From: Molanna angustata
Taxonomy: Eukaryota > Arthropoda > Insecta > Trichoptera > Molannidae
Assembly (NCBI GenBank): GCA_963576475.1
Contig: OY754972.1
Coordinates: 16,668,506-16,732,505 of the forward strand
Direction: 5' to 3'
DNA length: 64,000 nt
Part shown: positions 21,080 through 36,467 of the stretch, one piece after another
Position numbering within the stretch: position 1 is the first letter of the stretch
Layout: each line of letters begins with the position of its first letter
The notes under the pieces: model-generated
What the model was told of the DNA's origin: nothing
What the model saw: the letters and a program-made list of their open reading frames with translations, nothing else
Database searches by the model: none
Program-made: the position numbers and the translations under genes

Positions 21080-24000
21080 ATGAAGATTTTTTTTGTTATT
21101 TATGGAAAGCTAATCAGTTCTATGTTCAAGCTCTTTACATTATATCATGAAATCAAATTACTACACGTTTCCATACATAGAAATTTATCTAATTACATTT
21201 TTATTCATACTAAATGTTACTATCAGGAATATAAATTTTCTTCCGATAGTATATTTTTATGTTAAGATAAACAAACTATTAATGCAGTTTAGTGAAGAAT
21301 GCTTATGTTGTATGAAATATTTTTAAAAAAGCAGATAAATTTTGTTTTAAAGAACGCGAGAGCATTTTCAAAATTTTGACACGTGATATTATATGAAGAT
21401 TTTTTTTGTTATTTATGGAAAGCTAATCAGTTCTATGTTCAAGCTCTTTACATTATAACATGAAATCAAATTACTGAACTTTTCCATACATAGAAATTCA
21501 TCTAATTACATTATTATTCATACTAAATGTTACTATCAGGCATATAAATTTTCTTCCGATAGTATATTTTTATGATAAGATAGACAAACTTTTAATGCAG
21601 TATGGTGTAGAATGCTTATGTTGTATGAAATATTTTAAAAAAAGCAGATAAATTTTGTTCTAAAGAACGCGAGAGCATTTTCCAAATTTTGACAGGTGAT
21701 ATCATATGAAGATTTGTTTTGTTATTTATGGAAAGCTAATCAGTTCTATGTTCAAGCTCTTTACATTATAACATGAAATCAAATTACTGAACTTTTCCAT
21801 ACATAGAAATTTATCTAATTACATTTTTATTCATATTAAATGTTACTACCAGGAATATAAATTTTCTTCCGATAGTATATTTTTATGTTAAGATAAACAA
21901 AATATTAATGCAGTATAGTGAAGAATGCTTATGTTGTATGAAATATTTTTAAAAATGCAGATAAATTTTGTTTTAAAGAACGCGAGAGCATTTTCAAAAT
22001 TTTGACACGTGATATTATATGAAGATTTTTTTTGTTATTTATGGAAAGCTAATCAGTTCTATGTTCAAGCTCTTTACATTATAACATGAAATCAAATTAC
22101 TGAACTTTTCCATACATAGAAATTTATCTAATTACATTATTATTCATACTAAATGTTACTATCAGGAATATAAATTTTCTTCCGATAGTATATTTTTATG
22201 ATAAGATAGACAAACTTTTAATGCAGTATGGTGTAGAATGCTTATGTTGTATGAAATATTTTAAAAAAAGCAGATAAATTTTGTTTTAAAGAACGCGAGA
22301 GCATTTTCAAAATTTTGACACGTGATATTATATGAAGATTTTTTTTGTTATTTATGGAAAGCTAATCAGTTCTATGTTCAAGCTCTTTACATTATAACAT
22401 GAAATCAAATTACTGAACTTTTCCATACATAGAAATTTATCTAATTACATTATTATTCATACTAAATGTTACTATCAGGAATATAAATTTTCTTCCGATA
22501 GTATATTTTTATGTTAAGATAGACAAACTATTAATGCAGTATAGTGAAGAATGCTTATGTTGTATGAAATATTTTAAAAAAAGCAGATAAATTTTGTTTT
22601 AAAGAACGCGAGAGCATTTTTCAAATTTTGACAGGTGATATCATATGAAGAATTTTTTTGTTATTTATGGAAAGCTAATCAGTTCTATGTTCAAGCTCTT
22701 TACATTATATCATGAAATAAAATTACTACACGTTTCCATACATAGAAATTTATCTAATTACATTTTTATTCATACTAAATGTTACTATCAGGAATATAAA
22801 TTTTCTTCCGATAGTATATTTTTATGTTAAGATAAACAAACTATTAATGCAGTTTAGTGAAGAATGCTTATGTTGTATGAAATATTTTAAAAAAAGCAGA
22901 TAAATTTTGTTTTAAAGAACGCGAGAGCATTTTCAAAATTTTGACACGTGATATTATATGAAGATTTTTTTTGTTATTTATGGAAAGCTAATCAGTTCTA
23001 TGTTCAAGCTCTTTACATTATAACATGAAATCAAATTACTGAACTTTTCCATACATAGAAATTTATCTAATTACATTATTATTCATACTAAATGTTACTA
23101 TCAGGAATATAAATTTTCTTCCGATAGTATATTTTTATGATAAGATAGACAAACTTTTAATGCAGTATGGTGTAGAATGCTTATGTTGTATGAAATATTT
23201 TAAAAAAAGCAGATAAATTTTGTTCTAAAGAACGCGAGAGCATTTTCCAAATTTTGACAGGTGATATCATATGAAGATTTTTTTTGTTATTTATGGAAAG
23301 CTAATCAGTTCTATGTTCAAGCTCTTTACATTATAACATGAATTCAAATTACTGAACTTTTCCATACATAGAAATTTATCTAATTACATTTTTATTCATA
23401 CTAAATGTTACTACCAGGAATATAAATTTTCTTCCGATAGTATATTTTTATGTTAAGATAGACAAACTATTAATGCAGTATAGTGAAGAATGCTTATGTT
23501 GTATGAAATATTTTAAAAAAAGCAGATAAATTTTGTTTTAAAGAACGCGAGAGCATTTTTCAAATTTTGACAGGTGATATCATATGAAGAATTTTTTTGT
23601 TATTTATGGAAAGCTAATCAGTTCTATGTTCAAGCTCTTTACATTATATCATGAAATCAAATTACTACACGTTTCCATACATAGAAATTTATCTAATTAC
23701 ATTTTTATTCATACTAAATGTTACTATCAGGAATATAAATTTTCTTCCGATAGTATATTTTTATGTTAAGATAAACAAACTATTAATGCAGTATAGTGAA
23801 GAATGCTTATGTTGTATGAAATATTTTAAAAAAAGCAGATAAATTTTGTTTTAAAGAACGCGAGAGCCTTTTTTAAAAATTTTGACACGTGATATTATAT
23901 GAAGATTTTTTTTGTTATTTATGGAAAGCTAATCAGTTCTATGTTCAAGCTCTTTACATTATAACATGAAATCAAATTACTGAACTTTTCCATACATAGA

Positions 24001-25777
24001 AATTTATCTAATTACATTATTATTCATACTAAATGTTACTATCAGGAATATAAATTTTCTTCCGATAGTATATTTTTATGTTAAGATAGACAAACTATTA
24101 ATGCAGTATAGTGAAGAATGCTTATGTTGTATGAAATATTTTAAAAAAAGCAGATAAATTTTGTTTTAAAGAACGCGAGAGCATTTTTCAAATTTTGACA
24201 GGTGATATCATATGATGAATTTTTTTGTTATTTATGGAAAGCTAATCAGTTCTATGTTCAAGCTCTTTACATTATATCATGAAATCAAATTACTACACGT
24301 TTCCATACATAGAAATTTATCTAATTACATTTTTATTCATACTAAATGTTACTATCAGGAATATAAATTTTCTTCCGATAGTATATTTTTATGTTAAGAT
24401 AAACAAACTATTAATGCAGTTTAGTGAAGAATGCTTATGTTGTATGAAATATTTTAAAAAAAGCAGATAAATTTTGTTTTAAAGAACGCGAGAGCATTTT
24501 CAAAATTTTGACACGTGATATTATATGAAGATTTTTTTTGTTATTTATGGAAAGCTAATCAGTTCTATGTTCAAGCTCTTTACATTATAACATGAAATCA
24601 AATTACTGAACTTTTCCATACATAGAAATTTATCTAATTACATTATTATTCATACTAAATGTTACTATCAGGAATATAAATTTTCTTCCGATAGTATATT
24701 TTTATGATAAGATAGACAAACTTTTAATGCAGTATGGTGTAGAATGCTTATGTTGTATGAAATATTTTAAAAAAAGCAGATAAATTTTGTTCTAAAGAAC
24801 GCGAGAGCATTTTCCAAATTTTGACAGGTGATATCATATGAAGATTTTTTTTGTTATTTATGGAAAGCTAATCAGTTCTATGTTCAAGCTCTTTACATTA
24901 TAACATGAAATCAAATTACTGAACTTTTCCATACATAGAAATTTATCTAATTACATTTTTATTCATATTAAATGTTACTACCAGGAATATAAATTTTCTT
25001 CCGATAGTATATTTTTATGTTAAGATAAACAAAATATTAATGCAGTATAGTGAAGAATGCTTATGTTGTATGAAATATTTTTAAAAATGCAGATAAATTT
25101 TGTTTTAAAGAACGCGAGAGCATTTTCAAAATTTTGACACGTGATATTATATGAAGATTTTTTTTGTTATTTATGGAAAGCTAATCAGTTCTATGTTCAA
25201 GCTCTTTACATTATAACATGAAATCAAATTACTGAACTTTTCCATACATAGAAATTTATCTAATTACATTATTATTCATACTAAATGTTACTATCAGGAA
25301 TATAAATTTTCTTCCGATAGTATATTTTTATGTTAAGATAAACAAACTATTAATGCAGTATAGTGAAGAATGCTTATGTTGTATGAAATATTTTAAAAAA
25401 AGCAGATAAATTTTGTTCTAAAGAACGCGAGAGCATTTTCCAAATTTTGACAGGTGATATCATATGAAGATTTTTTTTGTTATTTATGGAAAGCTAATCA
25501 GTTCTATGTTCAAGCTCTTTACATTATAACATGAAATCAAATTACTAAACGTTTCCATACATAGAAATTTATCTAATTACATTTTTATTCATACTAAATG
25601 TTACTATCAGGAATATAAATTTTCTTCCGATAGTATATTTTTATGTTAAGATAAACAAACTATTAATGCAGTTTAGTGAAGAATGCTTATGTTGTATGAA
25701 ATATTTTAAAAAAAGCAGATAAATTTTGTTTTAAAGAACGCGAGAGCATTTTCAAAATTTTGACACGTGATATTATA
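21080..25777 (+). repeat. 15-monomer block, second tandem copy
   Basis: Second copy of the block beginning at 16,383. The correspondence breaks at the monomer starting near 25,777, which does not share the variant set of the one at 21,080. Confidence 0.85.
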
Positions 25778-28700
25778 TGAAGATTTTTTTTGTTATTTAT
25801 GGAAAGCTAATCAGTTCTATGTTCAAGCTCTTTACATTATAACATGAAATCAAATTACTGAACTTTTCCATACATAGAAATTTATCTAATTACATTATTA
25901 TTCATACTAAATGTTACTATCAGGAATATAAATTTTCTTCCGATAGTATATTTTTATGATAAGATAGACAAACTTTTAATGCAGTATGGTGTAGAATGCT
26001 TATGTTGTATGAAATATTTAAAAAAAAGCAGATAAATTTTGTTCTAAAGAACGCGAGAGCATTTTCCAAATTTTGACAGGTGATATCATATGAAGATTTT
26101 TTTTGTTATTTATGGAAAGCTAATCAGTTCTATGTTCAAGCTCTTTACATTATAACATGAATTCAAATTACTGAACTTTTCCATACATAGAAATTTATCT
26201 AATTACATTTTTATTCATACTAAATGTTACTACCAGGAATATAAATTTTCTTCCGATAGTATATTTTTATGTTAAGATAGACAAACTATTAATGCAGTAT
26301 AGTGAAGAATGCTTATGTTGTATGAAATATTTTAAAAAAAGCAGATAAATTTTGTTTTAAAGAACGCGAGAGCATTTTTCAAATTTTGACAGGTGATATC
26401 ATATGAAGAATTTTTTTGTTATTTATGGAAAGCTAATCAGTTCTATGTTCAAGCTCTTTACATTATATCATGAAATCAAATTACTACACGTTTCCATACA
26501 TAGAAATTTATCTAATTACATTTTTATTCATACTAAATGTTACTATCAGGAATATAAATTTTCTTCCGATAGTATATTTTTATGTTAAGATAAACAAACT
26601 ATTAATGCAGTATAGTGAAGAATGCTTATGTTGTATGAAATATTTTAAAAAAAGCAGATAAATTTTGTTTTAAAGAACGCGAGAGCCTTTTTTAAAAATT
26701 TTGACACGTGATATTATATGAAGATTTTTTTTGTTATTTATGGAAAGCTAATCAGTTCTATGTTCAAGCTCTTTACATTATAACATGAAATCAAATTACT
26801 GAACTTTTCCATACATAGAAATTTATCTAATTACATTATTATTCATACTAAATGTTACTATCAGGAATATAAATTTTCTTCCGATAGTATATTTTTATGT
26901 TAAGATAGACAAACTATTAATGCAGTATAGTGAAGAATGCTTATGTTGTATGAAATATTTTAAAAAAAGCAGATAAATTTTGTTTTAAAGAACGCGAGAG
27001 CATTTTTCAAATTTTGACAGGTGATATCATATGAAGAATTTTTTTGTTATTTATGGAAAGCTAATCAGTTCTATGTTCAAGCTCTTTACATTATATCATG
27101 AAATCAAATTACTACACGTTTCCATACATAGAAATTTATCTAATTACATTTTTATTCATACTAAATGTTACTATCAGGAATATAAATTTTCTTCCGATAG
27201 TATATTTTTATGTTAAGATAAACAAACTATTAATGCAGTTTAGTGAAGAATGCTTATGTTGTATGAAATATTTTAAAAAAAGCAGATAAATTTTGTTTTA
27301 AAGAACGCGAGAGCATTTTCAAAATTTTGACACGTGATATTATATGAAGATTTTTTTTGTTATTTATGGAAAGCTAATCAGTTCTATGTTCAAGCTCTTT
27401 ACATTATAACATGAAATCAAATTACTGAACTTTTCCATACATAGAAATTTATCTAATTACATTATTATTCATACTAAATGTTACTATCAGGAATATAAAT
27501 TTTCTTCCGATAGTATATTTTTATGATAAGATAGACAAACTTTTAATGCAGTATGGTGTAGAATGCTTATGTTGTATGAAATATTTTAAAAAAAGCAGAT
27601 AAATTTTGTTCTAAAGAACGCGAGAGCATTTTCCAAATTTTGACAGGTGATATCATATGAAGATTTTTTTTGTTATTTATGGAAAGCTAATCAGTTCTAT
27701 GTTCAAGCTCTTTACATTATAACATGAATTCAAATTACTGAACTTTTCCATACATAGAAATTTATCTAATTACATTTTTATTCATACTAAATGTTACTAC
27801 CAGGAATATAAATTTTCTTCCGATAGTATATTTTTATGTTAAGATAGACAAACTATTAATGCAGTATAGTGAAGAATGCTTATGTTGTATGAAATATTTT
27901 AAAAAAAGCAGATAAATTTTGTTTTAAAGAACGCGAGAGCATTTTTCAAATTTTGACAGGTGATATCATATGAAGAATTTTTTTGTTATTTATGGAAAGC
28001 TAATCAGTTCTATGTTCAAGCTCTTTACATTATATCATGAAATCAAATTACTACACGTTTCCATACATAGAAATTTATCTAATTACATTTTTATTCATAC
28101 TAAATGTTACTATCAGGAATATAAATTTTCTTCCGATAGTATATTTTTATGTTAAGATAAACAAACTATTAATGCAGTATAGTGAAGAATGCTTATGTTG
28201 TATGAAATATTTTAAAAAAAGCAGATAAATTTTGTTTTAAAGAACGCGAGAGCCTTTTTTAAAAATTTTGACACGTGATATTATATGAAGATTTTTTTTG
28301 TTATTTATGGAAAGCTAATCAGTTCTATGTTCAAGCTCTTTACATTATAACATGAAATCAAATTACTGAACTTTTCCATACATAGAAATTTATCTAATTA
28401 CATTATTATTCATACTAAATGTTACTATCAGGAATATAAATTTTCTTCCGATAGTATATTTTTATGTTAAGATAGACAAACTATTAATGCAGTATAGTGA
28501 AGAATGCTTATGTTGTATGAAATATTTTAAAAAAAGCAGATAAATTTTGTTTTAAAGAACGCGAGAGCATTTTTCAAATTTTGACAGGTGATATCATATG
28601 AAGAATTTTTTTGTTATTTATGGAAAGCTAATCAGTTCTATGTTCAAGCTCTTTACATTATATCATGAAATCAAATTACTACACGTTTCCATACATAGAA

Positions 28701-31215
28701 ATTTATCTAATTACATTTTTATTCATACTAAATGTTACTATCAGGAATATAAATTTTCTTCCGATAGTATATTTTTATGTTAAGATAAACAAACTATTAA
28801 TGCAGTTTAGTGAAGAATGCTTATGTTGTATGAAATATTTTAAAAAAAGCAGATAAATTTTGTTTTAAAGAACGCGAGAGCATTTTCAAAATTTTGACAC
28901 GTGATATTATATGAAGATTTTTTTTGTTATTTATGGAAAGCTAATCAGTTCTATGTTCAAGCTCTTTACATTATAACATGAAATCAAATTACTGAACTTT
29001 TCCATACATAGAAATTTATCTAATTACATTATTATTCATACTAAATGTTACTATCAGGAATATAAATTTTCTTCCGATAGTATATTTTTATGATAAGATA
29101 GACAAACTTTTAATGCAGTATGGTGTAGAATGCTTATGTTGTATGAAATATTTTAAAAAAAGCAGATAAATTTTGTTCTAAAGAACGCGAGAGCATTTTC
29201 CAAATTTTGACAGGTGATATCATATGAAGATTTTTTTTGTTATTTATGGAAAGCTAATCAGTTCTATGTTCAAGCTCTTTACATTATAACATGAAATCAA
29301 ATTACTGAACTTTTCCATACATAGAAATTTATCTAATTACATTTTTATTCATATTAAATGTTACTACCAGGAATATAAATTTTCTTCCGATAGTATATTT
29401 TTATGTTAAGATAAACAAAATATTAATGCAGTATAGTGAAGAATGCTTATGTTGTATGAAATATTTTTAAAAATGCAGATAAATTTTGTTTTAAAGAACG
29501 CGAGAGCATTTTCAAAATTTTGACACGTGATATTATATGAAGATTTTTTTTGTTATTTATGGAAAGCTAATCAGTTCTATGTTCAAGCTCTTTACATTAT
29601 AACATGAAATCAAATTACTGAACTTTTCCATACATAGAAATTTATCTAATTACATTATTATTCATACTAAATGTTACTATCAGGAATATAAATTTTCTTC
29701 CGATAGTATATTTTTATGTTAAGATAAACAAACTATTAATGCAGTATAGTGAAGAATGCTTATGTTGTATGAAATATTTTAAAAAAAGCAGATAAATTTT
29801 GTTCTAAAGAACGCGAGAGCATTTTCCAAATTTTGACAGGTGATATCATATGAAGATTTTTTTTGTTATTTATGGAAAGCTAATCAGTTCTATGTTCAAG
29901 CTCTTTACATTATAACATGAAATCAAATTACTGAACTTTTCCATACATAGAAATTTATCTAATTACATTATTATTCATACTAAATGTTACTATCAGGAAT
30001 ATAAATTTTCTTCCGATAGTATATTTTTATGTTAAGATAGACAAACTATTAATGCAGTATAGTGAAGAATGCTTATGTTGTATGAAATATTTTAAAAAAA
30101 GCAGATAAATTTTGTTTTAAAGAACGCGAGAGCATTTTTCAAATTTTGACAGGTGATATCATATGACGAATTTTTTTGTTATTTATGGAAAGCTAATCAG
30201 TTCTATGTTCAAGCTCTTTACATTATATCATGAAATCAAATTACTACACGTTTCCATACATAGAAATTTATCTAATTACATTTTTATTCATACTAAATGT
30301 TACTATCAGGAATATAAATTTTCTTCCGATAGTATATTTTTATGTTAAGATAAACAAACTATTAATGCAGTTTAGTGAAGAATGCTTATGTTGTATGAAA
30401 TATTTTTAAAAAAGCAGATAAATTTTGTTTTAAAGAACGCGAGAGCATTTTCAAAATTTTGACACGTGATATTATATGAAGATTTTTTTTGTTATTTATG
30501 GAAAGCTAATCAGTTCTATGTTCAAGCTCTTTACATTATATCATGAAATCAAATTACTACACGTTTCCATACATAGAAATTTATCTAATTACATTTTTAT
30601 TCATACTAAATGTTACTATCAGGAATATAAATTTTCTTCCGATAGTATATTTTTATGTTAAGATAAACAAACTATTAATGCAGTTTAGTGAAGAATGCTT
30701 ATGTTGTATGAAATATTTTTAAAAAAGCAGATAAATTTTGTTTTAAAGAACGCGAGAGCATTTTCAAAATTTTGACACGTGATATTATATGAAGATTTTT
30801 TTTGTTATTTATGGAAAGCTAATCAGTTCTATGTTCAAGCTCTTTACATTATAACATGAAATCAAATTACTGAACTTTTCCATACATAGAAATTCATCTA
30901 ATTACATTATTATTCATACTAAATGTTACTATCAGGCATATAAATTTTCTTCCGATAGTATATTTTTATGATAAGATAGACAAACTTTTAATGCAGTATG
31001 GTGTAGAATGCTTATGTTGTATGAAATATTTTAAAAAAAGCAGATAAATTTTGTTCTAAAGAACGCGAGAGCATTTTCCAAATTTTGACAGGTGATATCA
31101 TATGAAGATTTGTTTTGTTATTTATGGAAAGCTAATCAGTTCTATGTTCAAGCTCTTTACATTATAACATGAAATCAAATTACTGAACTTTTCCATACAT
31201 AGAAATTTATCTAAT
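22890..31215 (+). repeat. Long satellite segment, copy 1 of a distant duplication
   Basis: Diagnostic variants in this interval recur exactly 19,727 bp further on: CCTTTTTT variants near 23,866, 26,683 and 28,251; CTAAACG near 25,545; a shifted homopolymer near 26,012; TCATCTAA at 30,894; GATTTGTTTTG at 31,104. The match ends near 31,231, where copy 1 has ACTAAATG and copy 2 ATTAAATG. Confidence 0.8.
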
Positions 31216-31770
31216 TACATTTTTATTCATACTAAATGTTACTACCAGGAATATAAATTTTCTTCCGATAGTATATTTTTATGTTAAGATAAACAAAATA
31301 TTAATGCAGTATAGTGAAGAATGCTTATGTTGTATGAAATATTTTAAAAAAAGCAGATAAATTTTGTTTTAAAGAACGCGAGAGCATTTTCAAAATTTTG
31401 ACACGTGATATTATATGAAGATTTTTTTTGTTATTTATGGAAAGCTAATCAGTTCTATGTTCAAGCTCTTTACATTATAACATGAAATCAAATTACTGAA
31501 CTTTTCCATACATAGAAATTTATCTAATTACATTTTTATTCATACTAAATGTTACTATCAGGAATATAAATTTTCTTCCGATAGTATATTTTTATGTTAA
31601 GATAAACAAACTATTAATGCAGTATAGTGAAGAATGCTTATGTTGTATGAAATATTTTAAAAAAAGCAGATAAATTTTGTTTTAAAGAACGCGAGAGCAT
31701 TTTCAAAATTTTGACACGTGATATTATATGAAGATTTTTTTTGTTATTTATGGAAAACTAATCAGTTCTA
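27031..31770 (+). repeat. Second 15-monomer duplication, first copy
   Basis: Monomers starting at 27,031, 27,970, 28,598, 30,163 and 30,476 have partners with the same variants at 31,728, 32,667, 33,295, 34,860 and 35,173, each 4,697 bp away. The TCATCTAA (30,894 and 35,591) and GATTTGTTTTG (31,104 and 35,801) markers agree. Confidence 0.8.
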
Positions 31771-34700
31771 TGTTCAAGCTCTTTACATTATATCATGAAA
31801 TCAAATTACTACACGTTTCCATACATAGAAATTTATCTAATTACATTTTTATTCATACTAAATGTTACTATCAGGAATATAAATTTTCTTCCGATAGTAT
31901 ATTTTTATGTTAAGATAAACAAACTATTAATGCAGTTTAGTGAAGAATGCTTATGTTGTATGAAATATTTTAAAAAAAGCAGATAAATTTTGTTTTAAAG
32001 AACGCGAGAGCATTTTCAAAATTTTGACACGTGATATTATATGAAGATTTTTTTTGTTATTTATGGAAAGCTAATCAGTTCTATGTTCAAGCTCTTTACA
32101 TTATAACATGAAATCAAATTACTGAACTTTTCCATACATAGAAATTTATCTAATTACATTATTATTCATACTAAATGTTACTATCAGGAATATAAATTTT
32201 CTTCCGATAGTATATTTTTATGATAAGATAGACAAACTTTTAATGCAGTATGGTGTAGAATGCTTATGTTGTATGAAATATTTTAAAAAAAGCAGATAAA
32301 TTTTGTTCTAAAGAACGCGAGAGCATTTTCCAAATTTTGACAGGTGATATCATATGAAGATTTTTTTTGTTATTTATGGAAAGCTAATCAGTTCTATGTT
32401 CAAGCTCTTTACATTATAACATGAATTCAAATTACTGAACTTTTCCATACATAGAAATTTATCTAATTACATTTTTATTCATACTAAATGTTACTACCAG
32501 GAATATAAATTTTCTTCCGATAGTATATTTTTATGTTAAGATAGACAAACTATTAATGCAGTATAGTGAAGAATGCTTATGTTGTATGAAATATTTTAAA
32601 AAAAGCAGATAAATTTTGTTTTAAAGAACGCGAGAGCATTTTTCAAATTTTGACAGGTGATATCATATGAAGAATTTTTTTGTTATTTATGGAAAGCTAA
32701 TCAGTTCTATGTTCAAGCTCTTTACATTATATCATGAAATCAAATTACTACACGTTTCCATACATAGAAATTTATCTAATTACATTTTTATTCATACTAA
32801 ATGTTACTATCAGGAATATAAATTTTCTTCCGATAGTATATTTTTATGTTAAGATAAACAAACTATTAATGCAGTATAGTGAAGAATGCTTATGTTGTAT
32901 GAAATATTTTAAAAAAAGCAGATAAATTTTGTTTTAAAGAACGCGAGAGCCTTTTTTAAAAATTTTGACACGTGATATTATATGAAGATTTTTTTTGTTA
33001 TTTATGGAAAGCTAATCAGTTCTATGTTCAAGCTCTTTACATTATAACATGAAATCAAATTACTGAACTTTTCCATACATAGAAATTTATCTAATTACAT
33101 TATTATTCATACTAAATGTTACTATCAGGAATATAAATTTTCTTCCGATAGTATATTTTTATGTTAAGATAGACAAACTATTAATGCAGTATAGTGAAGA
33201 ATGCTTATGTTGTATGAAATATTTTAAAAAAAGCAGATAAATTTTGTTTTAAAGAACGCGAGAGCATTTTTCAAATTTTGACAGGTGATATCATATGAAG
33301 AATTTTTTTGTTATTTATGGAAAGCTAATCAGTTCTATGTTCAAGCTCTTTACATTATATCATGAAATCAAATTACTACACGTTTCCATACATAGAAATT
33401 TATCTAATTACATTTTTATTCATACTAAATGTTACTATCAGGAATATAAATTTTCTTCCGATAGTATATTTTTATGTTAAGATAAACAAACTATTAATGC
33501 AGTTTAGTGAAGAATGCTTATGTTGTATGAAATATTTTAAAAAAAGCAGATAAATTTTGTTTTAAAGAACGCGAGAGCATTTTCAAAATTTTGACACGTG
33601 ATATTATATGAAGATTTTTTTTGTTATTTATGGAAAGCTAATCAGTTCTATGTTCAAGCTCTTTACATTATAACATGAAATCAAATTACTGAACTTTTCC
33701 ATACATAGAAATTTATCTAATTACATTATTATTCATACTAAATGTTACTATCAGGAATATAAATTTTCTTCCGATAGTATATTTTTATGATAAGATAGAC
33801 AAACTTTTAATGCAGTATGGTGTAGAATGCTTATGTTGTATGAAATATTTTAAAAAAAGCAGATAAATTTTGTTCTAAAGAACGCGAGAGCATTTTCCAA
33901 ATTTTGACAGGTGATATCATATGAAGATTTTTTTTGTTATTTATGGAAAGCTAATCAGTTCTATGTTCAAGCTCTTTACATTATAACATGAAATCAAATT
34001 ACTGAACTTTTCCATACATAGAAATTTATCTAATTACATTTTTATTCATATTAAATGTTACTACCAGGAATATAAATTTTCTTCCGATAGTATATTTTTA
34101 TGTTAAGATAAACAAAATATTAATGCAGTATAGTGAAGAATGCTTATGTTGTATGAAATATTTTTAAAAATGCAGATAAATTTTGTTTTAAAGAACGCGA
34201 GAGCATTTTCAAAATTTTGACACGTGATATTATATGAAGATTTTTTTTGTTATTTATGGAAAGCTAATCAGTTCTATGTTCAAGCTCTTTACATTATAAC
34301 ATGAAATCAAATTACTGAACTTTTCCATACATAGAAATTTATCTAATTACATTATTATTCATACTAAATGTTACTATCAGGAATATAAATTTTCTTCCGA
34401 TAGTATATTTTTATGTTAAGATAAACAAACTATTAATGCAGTATAGTGAAGAATGCTTATGTTGTATGAAATATTTTAAAAAAAGCAGATAAATTTTGTT
34501 CTAAAGAACGCGAGAGCATTTTCCAAATTTTGACAGGTGATATCATATGAAGATTTTTTTTGTTATTTATGGAAAGCTAATCAGTTCTATGTTCAAGCTC
34601 TTTACATTATAACATGAAATCAAATTACTGAACTTTTCCATACATAGAAATTTATCTAATTACATTATTATTCATACTAAATGTTACTATCAGGAATATA

Positions 34701-36467
34701 AATTTTCTTCCGATAGTATATTTTTATGTTAAGATAGACAAACTATTAATGCAGTATAGTGAAGAATGCTTATGTTGTATGAAATATTTTAAAAAAAGCA
34801 GATAAATTTTGTTTTAAAGAACGCGAGAGCATTTTTCAAATTTTGACAGGTGATATCATATGAAGAATTTTTTTGTTATTTATGGAAAGCTAATCAGTTC
34901 TATGTTCAAGCTCTTTACATTATATCATGAAATCAAATTACTACACGTTTCCATACATAGAAATTTATCTAATTACATTTTTATTCATACTAAATGTTAC
35001 TATCAGGAATATAAATTTTCTTCCGATAGTATATTTTTATGTTAAGATAAACAAACTATTAATGCAGTTTAGTGAAGAATGCTTATGTTGTATGAAATAT
35101 TTTTAAAAAAGCAGATAAATTTTGTTTTAAAGAACGCGAGAGCATTTTCAAAATTTTGACACGTGATATTATATGAAGATTTTTTTTGTTATTTATGGAA
35201 AGCTAATCAGTTCTATGTTCAAGCTCTTTACATTATATCATGAAATCAAATTACTACACGTTTCCATACATAGAAATTTATCTAATTACATTTTTATTCA
35301 TACTAAATGTTACTATCAGGAATATAAATTTTCTTCCGATAGTATATTTTTATGTTAAGATAAACAAACTATTAATGCAGTTTAGTGAAGAATGCTTATG
35401 TTGTATGAAATATTTTTAAAAAAGCAGATAAATTTTGTTTTAAAGAACGCGAGAGCATTTTCAAAATTTTGACACGTGATATTATATGAAGATTTTTTTT
35501 GTTATTTATGGAAAGCTAATCAGTTCTATGTTCAAGCTCTTTACATTATAACATGAAATCAAATTACTGAACTTTTCCATACATAGAAATTCATCTAATT
35601 ACATTATTATTCATACTAAATGTTACTATCAGGCATATAAATTTTCTTCCGATAGTATATTTTTATGATAAGATAGACAAACTTTTAATGCAGTATGGTG
35701 TAGAATGCTTATGTTGTATGAAATATTTTAAAAAAAGCAGATAAATTTTGTTCTAAAGAACGCGAGAGCATTTTCCAAATTTTGACAGGTGATATCATAT
35801 GAAGATTTGTTTTGTTATTTATGGAAAGCTAATCAGTTCTATGTTCAAGCTCTTTACATTATAACATGAAATCAAATTACTGAACTTTTCCATACATAGA
35901 AATTTATCTAATTACATTTTTATTCATACTAAATGTTACTACCAGGAATATAAATTTTCTTCCGATAGTATATTTTTATGTTAAGATAAACAAAATATTA
36001 ATGCAGTATAGTGAAGAATGCTTATGTTGTATGAAATATTTTAAAAAAAGCAGATAAATTTTGTTTTAAAGAACGCGAGAGCATTTTCAAAATTTTGACA
36101 CGTGATATTATATGAAGATTTTTTTTGTTATTTATGGAAAGCTAATCAGTTCTATGTTCAAGCTCTTTACATTATAACATGAAATCAAATTACTGAACTT
36201 TTCCATACATAGAAATTTATCTAATTACATTTTTATTCATACTAAATGTTACTATCAGGAATATAAATTTTCTTCCGATAGTATATTTTTATGTTAAGAT
36301 AAACAAACTATTAATGCAGTATAGTGAAGAATGCTTATGTTGTATGAAATATTTTAAAAAAAGCAGATAAATTTTGTTTTAAAGAACGCGAGAGCATTTT
36401 CAAAATTTTGACACGTGATATTATATGAAGATTTTTTTTGTTATTTATGGAAAACTAATCAGTTCTA
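31771..36467 (+). repeat. Second 15-monomer duplication, second copy
   Basis: Partner of 27,031-31,770. The match ends near 36,467, where the monomer begun at 36,425 switches to a different variant set (TATAACATG and CATATATAG). Confidence 0.8.
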
